Shown piece after piece: positions 54,252 through 60,642 of a DNA stretch of 60,642 nt. A model generated the notes under the pieces. The model was not told the DNA's origin. It made no database searches and worked only from the letters and a program-made list of their open reading frames with translations. A program made the position numbers and the translations under genes. Position 1 is the first letter of the stretch, and each line of letters opens with the position of its first letter. The DNA is from Bacteroidales bacterium (GTDB taxonomy: Bacteria > Bacteroidota > Bacteroidia > Bacteroidales > Muribaculaceae), in contig CAAEIL010000010.1 in assembly GCA_900755985.1 (NCBI GenBank), positions 1 to 60,642 of the forward strand. The letters run 5' to 3'.

Positions 54252-56579
54252 ATGGGACATATTCGATTTTTTGTATCTATCTTAGTTTTACTCTGCTACC
54301 CGACGGTGTCGGCGACACCATCGGGTAGCCAAACTTTTGACAGCGGAGAACCTCAGTCAGTCGGTCTTGTGCTTAGCGGCGGGGGTGCCAAAGGTATTGC
54401 ACATATAGGCGTAATCCGCGCACTCGAAGAAAACGATATTCCCATCGACTATATAACGGGGACCTCCATGGGAGCCATCGTCGGCAGTCTGTATGCTATG
54501 GGCTACACCCCGGACGAGATGATAGAACTTATACTCTCACCCGAGTTCGGATACTGGTCGACCGGCGTCTTCGATCCTTCAAAAGTTTACTATTTCAGCC
54601 GTCAGGCCCCTACTCCGTCAATGTTCAGTTTCTCTATACCGACGGGTAGGAGAGAGACAGACTCGATACCGGCGTCAATAATATCTCCTATACCTATGAA
54701 CTTCGGATTCATGGAACTGTTTTCGGCCTGCACAGCACAGTGCGGCGGCGACTTCAACCGTCTGTTCGTACCTTTCCGCTGCGTGGCTTCGGACGTTGCA
54801 GCCGGCCACAAGGTGGTATTGTCACACGGCTCGCTCGGCGATGCCGTACGCGCCTCCATGTCTTTCCCTATTGTGTTCCAGCCCACACGAGTCGATGGAG
54901 CACTGCTGTATGACGGCGGAATTTTCGATAACTTTCCGGTCGACGTAATGAAATCCGACTTCTCGCCCGACATAATGATTGGCGTCGATGTCTCCACTCC
55001 GGTCAACGGACCTCAGGTTTCGCTCATGGACCAAATAGACAATCTGGTGATGCATCAGCAGGACTATGCACTCGACCCGCGCTTGGGTATCAAAATCAAA
55101 ATCGACCTGCATCAGTTTGCTCTGCTCGATTTCCCCCAAGCCCGCAAAATTGCACAGATAGGCTACGACAAAGCCATGGCAATGATGGATTCGATTAAGG
55201 GCCGCGTAACTTCGCGCATATCGCCGTTAGCCAGAAAGACAGCGCGTGGTGCGTTCCGCACCCGTACACCCAGGCTGCGGTTCGATTCGGTATGTGTTTC
55301 CGGAGGGACACCTCGTCAAAACGAGTACATCACTTACCTGTTTGACAGCGACGAAAACAACCGCGACACATTCGACATAGCTCATGCCCGCCAGTCGTAC
55401 TATCGGGCAATCTCGGCCGGTCGTCTGCGTGACCTTGTTCCGACCGCCGTCTACAATCCGTCATCAGACTTGTTTACACTCAACGTAGCCATGTCCGTCA
55501 AAGACAAACTCAATCTCGGCATCGGCGGTTACATAACATCTTCCCAAAATTCGTATCTGTACTTAGGCACAGGATTCAATACTCTCAGTTTTCAGTCTGT
55601 AAGCGCAGCCTTAGGTGCATGGCTGGGACAAAGCTACATCGGCGCCAAAGCAGACGCCGGCATTAGCCTGCATACACAACATCCGTCAGCACTGACCCTG
55701 ACAGCGGTAGCCTCGCGACAGCGTTTTGTCCAGAATGACAACCTCTTCTATCAGACAAGTACACCAACCTTCCTCACCGACAACGAATATTATGGACGTC
55801 TGGCGTTCGAGACTGCCGCAGGTTGGCGTGGCAAATTTGCCTTAGGAGCGGGGTTCGGGCATATTTTTGACTCATTTTATCGTTCAAGCACAGACCATAT
55901 TCCCGGTCGTGACCACACTCGCTATAACCTTTGGCAGGCATTAATACGCTACACGTCCAATACACTCGACAACGAACAGTTCCCGACACGAGGCGCGGCA
56001 TATAATTTTTGCGGTATGGGACTAACAGGCAACTATCGCTTCACTCCATCTGTATCTGACGAACTATTCAGCGGCGAAAGCAAAGACGTACGCTGGCTGC
56101 AGCTCGAACTCCGCTCGCGCAACTATTTTGACATTTCAAGACATTTCTCACTGGGTCTCGAAGGTGATATCATGCTGTCTACACGCAAGCTTCAGTCGAC
56201 CTACAATGCCTCAATCGTCACAGCACCCGTGTATACACCTACCAATGCCTCGAACAATATCTTTAACCCGTCATTGCGTGCCAATTCTTTTATAGCCGCC
56301 GGTGTCGTACCGATATACAAATACTCGTCCAATCTTACAGCGAGGCTTATGGTTGACTGCTTCATGCCACTGCGCAAAATTAAAGCGGCCCGCGACTTTA
56401 AAGCCGAATATGGCAGATGGTTGTCAAATCCCGAATTTTTCAGCGAACTTGACATCAGCTACTCCTTCCCCTTTGCTACCCTGTCAGCCTATGTAAACTA
56501 CGTCAGCAACGGTCCGCGCAACTGGAATGCCGGTATAACCCTCGGCGTATTCCTTCTGGCACCGCGCTTCCTGCGCTAA
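54252..56579 (+). CDS. Patatin-like phospholipase with outer membrane barrel
   Basis: A 775-residue exported protein (signal peptide 1-21, ending VSAT). Residues about 36-330 form a patatin domain: oxyanion loop GGGAKG (43-48), nucleophile Ser72 in GTSMG, and Asp221 in LLYDGGIFDNFP. A short POTRA-like segment (about 340-400) and a beta-barrel (about 420-775) of the BamA/Omp85 type follow, with strands such as YNLWQALIRYTSNTL and a C-terminal strand ending FLLAPRFLR. PlpD of Pseudomonas has the same patatin-POTRA-barrel order. It would present a phospholipase at the outer membrane. A tight hairpin lies within the signal-peptide coding part (54295-54329). Confidence 0.92.
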   Translation: MGHIRFFVSILVLLCYPTVSATPSGSQTFDSGEPQSVGLVLSGGGAKGIAHIGVIRALEENDIPIDYITGTSMGAIVGSLYAMGYTPDEMIELILSPEFGYWSTGVFDPSKVYYFSRQAPTPSMFSFSIPTGRRETDSIPASIISPIPMNFGFMELFSACTAQCGGDFNRLFVPFRCVASDVAAGHKVVLSHGSLGDAVRASMSFPIVFQPTRVDGALLYDGGIFDNFPVDVMKSDFSPDIMIGVDVSTPVNGPQVSLMDQIDNLVMHQQDYALDPRLGIKIKIDLHQFALLDFPQARKIAQIGYDKAMAMMDSIKGRVTSRISPLARKTARGAFRTRTPRLRFDSVCVSGGTPRQNEYITYLFDSDENNRDTFDIAHARQSYYRAISAGRLRDLVPTAVYNPSSDLFTLNVAMSVKDKLNLGIGGYITSSQNSYLYLGTGFNTLSFQSVSAALGAWLGQSYIGAKADAGISLHTQHPSALTLTAVASRQRFVQNDNLFYQTSTPTFLTDNEYYGRLAFETAAGWRGKFALGAGFGHIFDSFYRSSTDHIPGRDHTRYNLWQALIRYTSNTLDNEQFPTRGAAYNFCGMGLTGNYRFTPSVSDELFSGESKDVRWLQLELRSRNYFDISRHFSLGLEGDIMLSTRKLQSTYNASIVTAPVYTPTNASNNIFNPSLRANSFIAAGVVPIYKYSSNLTARLMVDCFMPLRKIKAARDFKAEYGRWLSNPEFFSELDISYSFPFATLSAYVNYVSNGPRNWNAGITLGVFLLAPRFLR
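54295..54329. repeat. 16-base inverted repeat in the patatin gene start
   Basis: GCTACCCGACGGTGTC (54295-54310) pairs with GACACCATCGGGTAGC (54314-54329) with one mismatch and a 3-base loop. It overlaps the codons around the signal peptide cleavage site. Confidence 0.7.
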
Positions 56580-56923
56580 GGTCATTGCTTAAGACTGGCA
56601 CCACTCCCCTCTCCTTCAAAGATTAAAGGCTTTAAAGGATCGAAAACTACTAATTTCATCGCACACAACCATTCTTAACCTATAAAAAATATTTCTTGAA
56701 GTTTTTGCTCCCTTTCAATTCCCATTCACCGGAGAATGGAGCTTTGCGGAGCAAAGCGCTTCGCGATGGTATCGAAACTGTCGAGCCCGTCGTCAAACTC
56801 CATGTAATCGTCCACGGCATCGACATCGTACTTGTTGGACTAGCCGGGCGGGATTCTACTTCGATGCGGTGCGGGCCTGTCTTGAAAGAAACGGAGTGGT
56901 CGCAAATATCAGCATCAGCGGGC
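56580..56923. other. Gene-poor stretch with a small hairpin, probable element debris
   Basis: No credible gene. A perfect hairpin GCTTTGC-GGA-GCAAAGC lies at 56741-56757. A minus-strand open frame of 37 codons (56726-56839, ending in TGA) has a protein-like composition with several acidic residues but no recognised match. Together with the transposase relic next to it this looks like debris of a mobile element. Confidence 0.4.
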
Positions 56924-57130
56924 TATGACACGTGGAGTCAGCTGATAACTCTGATAATTCTGACATGGCTGAAACACATCGCCAAGTACACACAACGGGC
57001 GATGGCCAATTTCTTTGTTTCTCTGCGGCTTAACACATTTACCAAGATTGACCTCAATAAATGGCTTGACGAGCCATTCACACCTCCACCGAAGAAGCGA
57101 TTTTTACATAGGGTGATTATTCTGATGTGA
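56924..57130 (+). pseudogene. C-terminal relic of an IS4-family transposase
   Basis: About 68 codons ending in TGA at 57130 resemble the C-terminal end of IS4-type (DDE_Tnp_1) transposases of Bacteroidales: TWSQLITLIILTWLKHIAK, then FFVSLRLNTFTKIDLNKWL and DEPFTPPPKKR. The usual closing pattern is a Q-(hydrophobic helix)-LRLNLF-(DL.WL)-PF..PP. The catalytic DDE part is missing upstream; the same frame there reads as unrelated sequence. A 60-base repeat begins 2 bases after its stop (57133). Identification is from pattern memory and should be treated as moderate. Confidence 0.5.
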
Positions 57131-57132
57131 TA

Positions 57133-57192
57133 TTTGCAAAGGTTGATGCCTCTGCAAGTTGAACCGCGCTCAAAAATTATTTAGGACAATAT
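57133..57192 (+). repeat. 60-base repeat, copy A
   Basis: From TTTGCAAAGG to AGGACAATAT. The reverse complement of 60278-60337 matches it at 55 of 60 positions (differences at offsets 11, 31, 33, 37 and 45). It directly follows the transposase relic, so it may be the end of that element. Confidence 0.85.
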
Positions 57193-57243
57193 CGATTTTT
57201 ACGCATTTTTTCTGTTTAATTTCAGTAAAATAGACGCAAAAGT

Positions 57244-57274
57244 TTTGTCGCGTCAACAAAAAGCATTACCTTTG
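57244..57274 (+). promoter_or_regulatory. Promoter of rpsP
   Basis: TTTG (57244-57247), a 19-base spacer and TACCTTTG (57267-57274) match the Bacteroidetes consensus. Transcription would start near 57281, about 40 bases before the rpsP ATG. Confidence 0.78.
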
Positions 57275-57321
57275 CGGTCGCTAAACAATACAAAACTCAA
57301 TATTTATTAAAATTATTTTTA

Positions 57322-57870
57322 ATGGCAACAAAAATCAGACTGCAACGTCATGGTCGCAAAAACTATGCGTTCTATCCTATTGTTATCGCCGATAGCAGGG
57401 CACCACGAGATGGTAGATTTATTGAAAGGATAGGTTCTTATAATCCGAACACTAATCCTGCTACAATTAACCTCAACTTCGAGCGGGCTTTGTATTGGGT
57501 TAACTGCGGTGCTGAACCCACCGACACCGTACGCACCATCCTTTCGGACGAAGGCGTACTCTTGATGAAACACCTTCAGGGCGGCGTCAAAAAAGGCGCT
57601 TTCGACGAAGCCGAGCTTCAGCGTCGCTTCAACGCCTGGAAGGAAGCTAAAGTAAAAAAAGTCGAAAACCTCAAAGCTTCTATGGCTTCGAAAAAACAGG
57701 AAGACGCCGCCAATCGTCTGGCTGCCGAAACTGCCAAGAACAACGCCAAAGCTGAGGAAGTCGCTAAAAAGAAAGCTGAACTCGCTGCCGCAAAAGCCGA
57801 AGAAGAAGCTGCCGCTGCCGCAGAGAATCAGCCTGCAGAAGAAGCCACTGAAGCTCCCGCTGCCGAATAA
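57322..57870 (+). CDS. rpsP: 30S ribosomal protein S16
   Basis: A 182-residue S16 protein of the small ribosomal subunit. The core (about 1-95) begins MATKIRLQRHGRKNYAFYPI and includes DSRAPRDGRFIERIGSYNPN, the standard S16 signature. The last 85 residues are a Lys/Ala/Glu-rich, probably helical tail (KKVENLKASMASKKQEDAA, then KAEEEAAAAAENQPAEE). S16 elsewhere is 80-100 residues; a long tail is typical of Bacteroidetes. It has its own promoter and terminator, so it is a single-gene unit, apart from the usual rimM-trmD neighbours. Confidence 0.96.
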   Translation: MATKIRLQRHGRKNYAFYPIVIADSRAPRDGRFIERIGSYNPNTNPATINLNFERALYWVNCGAEPTDTVRTILSDEGVLLMKHLQGGVKKGAFDEAELQRRFNAWKEAKVKKVENLKASMASKKQEDAANRLAAETAKNNAKAEEVAKKKAELAAAKAEEEAAAAAENQPAEEATEAPAAE

Positions 57871-57890
57871 AGCACTCTTTCGCAACCTAC

Positions 57891-57928
57891 AAAAGCGGCA
57901 TCCAATTCTCAGGGATGTCGCTTTTATT
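57891..57928 (+). terminator. Intrinsic terminator after rpsP
   Basis: AAAAGCGGCATCC (57891-57903) pairs with GGATGTCGCTTTT (57913-57925), with one G-U pair, followed by ATTATAT. Good terminator 20 bases past the rpsP stop. Confidence 0.8.
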
Positions 57929-58060
57929 ATATCAGCAGCATTGTGTTGGCTATCTTCGCCACCATCAATGGCGGCCGCTTAAATACGCCATCGCGGAAAC
58001 AGATATCAACGAGACTCCCTATAACAGACCTAAACCTCTTATTAATCACATCTTTATTAA

Positions 58061-60178
58061 ATGACTCTGAAACAAAAAATCGTGACTCCGCTGCTCATTG
58101 CCGCGGCTGTTACTGCTTCAAATCCAACCATGGCTCAGAACAATAACGAAAATATCTTTGCCCAGCCGTTCAAGACCATCCATGAGACGGCACCTTTCTC
58201 TCGCTTCGATTCTAAAATATGGGTTCCGGCGGTAAAACACGCCATCGAGACAGCCAAACAGGAAGTCAACGCCATAACAAGACAGCGCTCGACACCCGAT
58301 TTCGAAAACACCATTGTTGCACTCGAAAACACAGGTTCCGAACTAAACCGTGTTGTCGAACCATTCTTCGCTATTGTCGAAGCCGAAGCCAACGACGAAT
58401 TACTGGATGCATCTGTCGAAATATCCCGTCTGCTCAGCAATTTCTCCACCGAGCAGATTCTTAATCAGGGACTTTGGAAACGCATCCGTCAGGTATACGA
58501 AAATCGCGCCTTGTACAAACTGAATCCCGAGGACTCTATGCTGCTTCAGCAGACATACGATTCATTCGCCCTTTCAGGTGCTACACTCGAAGGCGAAAAA
58601 CGCGACGAATTCAAAAAGATAAGCTCCGAGCTGTCCGAACTTACCACCCGTTTCAGCCAGAATGTTCTTAAAGAGTTGGCCACATACGAAATATGGCTCA
58701 ACAAAGACCAGATTGCCGGTCTTCCAGAAAGTGTCGTCCATGCAGCTAAGGAAGCCGCCAAAGCAAAAGGTCGTCCCGACGAATATCTCTTCGGCCTTGA
58801 CCAACCCACATATATGGCCGTCATGAAATACGCCGACAACGACGCTGTCCGCGAAAAATTCTATCGCCTTTACACAGGCCGCAACACCAATGGTGAATAC
58901 AACAACATCGAAATCCTTAAACGCATTGCCGACCTGCGCCGTCAGTTGGCCAATCTCCTCGGAAAGGAAACTTACGCCGACCACTCGCTGACACGCACCA
59001 TGGCCCAGAATCCTGCGAATGTCTACAAACTTCTTGATCAACTTCGCGATGCATACCGTCCTGCCCTCGACAAGGAGATGAAATCGCTCGCCGAATTTGC
59101 CAAATCACAGACCGGAAATGATACACCCATCACTCCCTGGAACTACAGCTACTGGTCAAACAAAGAACGTATGGCAAAATATGCTTTCGACGAGGAAGCC
59201 CTGCGCCCATATTTTGAAATCAACAACGTTATCGATGGCGTCTTTGGCCTTGCGACCCGCCTCTATGGTCTCAAGTTCAAACAGAACCCAGATATCGAGG
59301 TCTATCACCCCGATGTCCGTGCCTATGAAGTCTTTGACGAAAACGACAAATACATCGGAGTATTTTATGCCGACTTCTTCACCAGACCGACAAAGCGTCC
59401 GGGCGCATGGATGACAAACTTCAAAGACCAGTGGATTGACGAAAACGGCGTCAACTCGCGTCCTCACGTCACCATTGTCACCAACTTCGGCAAAAGCGCC
59501 GAAGGCAAACCGTCATTGCTCACTCCCTATGAGGTCGAGACTTTCCTGCACGAATTCGGTCATTCGCTCCACGGCCTTCTCGCCGACACAAAATATCATT
59601 CACTGTCAGGCACATCGGTCTACCGCGACTTTGTCGAACTGCCCTCACAGTTCAACGAAAACTTCCTTACCGAAAAAGAATACCTTAATACTTTCGCCCG
59701 TCATTATCAGACCGGCGAACAGATACCCGACTCGCTTGTCCAGGCACTTGTAAGCTCGTCACAGTACGGCGCCGCATATGCCTGCATGCGTCAGCTTATG
59801 TTCGGATATCTTGATATGGCTTGGCACACCACCAAAGCACCGGTTGAAGACGCTGTCGCTTTCGAAATCGAAGCCATACGCCCCGTACAGATTTTCGAAC
59901 CCGTCGAAGGCTCGGCTGTTTCGCCTCAGTTCAGCCATATCTTTGCCGGAGGTTATGCCGCCGGTTATTACAGCTACAAATGGGCTGAAGTACTCGACGC
60001 TGATGCCTTCTCGGTATTCAAAAAGAACGGCATATTCGATCGCAAGACCGCAGACTCGTTCCGTAACAACATACTCTCACGCGGAGGCACCGAGAATCCC
60101 GCTGTCCTCTACCGCCGTTTCCGTGGCAGTGAACCCACCATCGATGCACTGCTACTTCGCGACGGCATCAAAAAATAA
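58061..60178 (+). CDS. dcp: M3 family peptidyl-dipeptidase (Dcp-like), exported
   Basis: A 705-residue M3 zinc peptidase with a signal peptide (1-25, ending TMAQ). The zinc motif HEFGH (497-501, in ETFLHEFGHSLHG) is intact, with the third ligand region in YRDFVELPSQFNEN. The C-terminal FAGGYAAGYYSYKWAEVLDAD segment is typical of Dcp/oligopeptidase A. Dcp removes dipeptides from peptide C termini. The signal peptide suggests it works in the periplasm on peptides there. It stands alone between rpsP and a hairpin, flanked on both sides by inverted copies of a 60-base repeat. Confidence 0.93.
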   Translation: MTLKQKIVTPLLIAAAVTASNPTMAQNNNENIFAQPFKTIHETAPFSRFDSKIWVPAVKHAIETAKQEVNAITRQRSTPDFENTIVALENTGSELNRVVEPFFAIVEAEANDELLDASVEISRLLSNFSTEQILNQGLWKRIRQVYENRALYKLNPEDSMLLQQTYDSFALSGATLEGEKRDEFKKISSELSELTTRFSQNVLKELATYEIWLNKDQIAGLPESVVHAAKEAAKAKGRPDEYLFGLDQPTYMAVMKYADNDAVREKFYRLYTGRNTNGEYNNIEILKRIADLRRQLANLLGKETYADHSLTRTMAQNPANVYKLLDQLRDAYRPALDKEMKSLAEFAKSQTGNDTPITPWNYSYWSNKERMAKYAFDEEALRPYFEINNVIDGVFGLATRLYGLKFKQNPDIEVYHPDVRAYEVFDENDKYIGVFYADFFTRPTKRPGAWMTNFKDQWIDENGVNSRPHVTIVTNFGKSAEGKPSLLTPYEVETFLHEFGHSLHGLLADTKYHSLSGTSVYRDFVELPSQFNENFLTEKEYLNTFARHYQTGEQIPDSLVQALVSSSQYGAAYACMRQLMFGYLDMAWHTTKAPVEDAVAFEIEAIRPVQIFEPVEGSAVSPQFSHIFAGGYAAGYYSYKWAEVLDADAFSVFKKNGIFDRKTADSFRNNILSRGGTENPAVLYRRFRGSEPTIDALLLRDGIKK

Positions 60179-60198
60179 AACCTGTCAACCATGCTCTT

Positions 60199-60233
60199 AT
60201 GCACCCCGCAGTCGTCCGGATTGCGGGGCGCAT
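60199..60233 (+). terminator. Hairpin after the M3 peptidase gene
   Basis: ATGCACCCCGCA (60199-60210) pairs with TGCGGGGCGCAT (60222-60233) with one mismatch and can be extended by ATGCT/AGCAT. GC-rich, no T tract. Probable terminator or 3'-end hairpin. Confidence 0.6.
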
Positions 60234-60277
60234 AGCATTCCCCCGGGTCAAGTTTCACATCATTGTCAATTCACTCT

Positions 60278-60337
60278 ATATTGTCCTAAATATTTTTTGA
60301 ACGCAGGTCAACTTGCAGAGGCATCAGCCTTTGCAAA
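60278..60337 (-). repeat. 60-base repeat, copy B
   Basis: ATATTGTCCT to CCTTTGCAAA on the plus strand; inverted relative to copy A at 57133-57192, 55 of 60 identical. Sequence on the outer side (60338-60440) has no evident match next to copy A. The remaining gap to 60441 holds no gene that I can support. Confidence 0.85.
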
Positions 60338-60441
60338 AAATGCATTAATCCATAATTCGGCAACCCCGACACGTAACATTTCAGCGACTTTGTGAATTTT
60401 GCCAAAAGGTACAAACTTTTTCGCAGGGGATAAGAAAAAAA

Positions 60442-60473
60442 TTTGGAAGTTTCAAAAATATTCCTTAACTTGG
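60442..60473 (+). promoter_or_regulatory. Candidate promoter near the right edge
   Basis: TTTG (60442-60445), a 20-base spacer and TAACTTGG (60466-60473) match the Bacteroidetes consensus with one mismatch. It would drive the gene that seems to start at 60622, with a leader of about 140 bases. Confidence 0.55.
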
Positions 60474-60621
60474 GCGCGCTGAAACATCTAATCCTCACTT
60501 CAAATCATTCTCATTAAATCTATGCCACGGCATAGCCTTAGAAATATTTCCAACTTCCACCACAATTATCTTAAGACAGGAAATATTTAATATACTTTAT
60601 ACTAACTCCGGAATTTAGAAT

Positions 60622-60642
60622 ATGGATATAAGAATTGTAAAA
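60622..60642 (+). CDS. Start of a gene cut by the window edge
   Basis: ATG at 60622 opens a frame MDIRIVK that runs to the last base. A promoter match lies 150 bases upstream. Seven codons are too few to identify it. Confidence 0.35.

Noticed and set aside
60286..60498. 70-codon minus-strand frame at the right end
   Set aside because: It reads out of frame through the 60-base repeat and has no known motif; repeat sequence explains part of it.
1..60642. CRISPR arrays, tRNA or rRNA genes
   Set aside because: No regularly spaced repeats, no tRNA-like T-loop plus acceptor pairs in the intergenic gaps, and no rRNA sequence were seen.

Overview
The window looks like a chromosomal segment from a member of the Bacteroidales, most likely a Muribaculaceae-type gut bacterium (the family is an inference). 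The reasons are a FeoA-FeoB fusion, a long-tailed ribosomal protein S16, Bacteroidetes-specific families (DUF4922, DUF4301, DUF6150, PepSY-like and PorT-like proteins, a golvesin-domain amidase), and several upstream regions that match the Bacteroidetes promoter pattern TTTG - about 20 bases - TAnnTTTG. In four places that pattern decides the start codon. I saw no tRNA, rRNA, CRISPR array, intact prophage or intact insertion sequence.

Layout. Positions 127-10798 are all on the minus strand: a DUF2461 protein, rpmH, a radical SAM protein, a corrinoid adenosyltransferase, a murein-peptide processing group (dipeptide epimerase, NlpC/P60 endopeptidase, transglutaminase-like protein), a DUF4301 protein and a large TPR protein. 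A plus-strand type II NADH dehydrogenase (11190-12491) converges on feoB (12495-14888, minus) with only 3 bases between the stop codons. From 15241 to the end everything is on the plus strand: an FtsX-like permease, a LysM/binding-protein fusion translationally coupled to an outer membrane barrel, an exported C1 peptidase, an M16 peptidase, Fur, purA, a DUF1015 protein, a giant alpha-2-macroglobulin with a DUF6150 repeat protein, pheS, nth, two small membrane proteins and two PepSY-like proteins.

The most coherent region is 37433-54057, eleven co-directional genes: a secreted amidase, a glycosyltransferase, a HIT-like DUF4922 protein, a SpoIID/LytB protein, AmpG, NamZ, a FAD/Fe-S oxidoreductase, a MurT-like membrane protein, a BadF-type sugar kinase, MurQ and a GDSL hydrolase. 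This reads as a cell-wall sugar salvage pathway: cut the wall, import, free MurNAc, phosphorylate it, and remove the lactyl ether. The oxidoreductase is well placed to burn the D-lactate that MurQ releases. With the peptide-handling genes at 2910-6844, the window covers both the sugar and the peptide arm of murein recycling.

The right end carries a patatin-like phospholipase with a barrel, a decayed IS4-type transposase remnant, rpsP and an M3 peptidase. A 60-base sequence occurs on both sides of rpsP and the M3 gene in opposite orientations (55 of 60 identical), probably relics of one mobile element family. A new gene appears to begin at 60622 and runs off the window.
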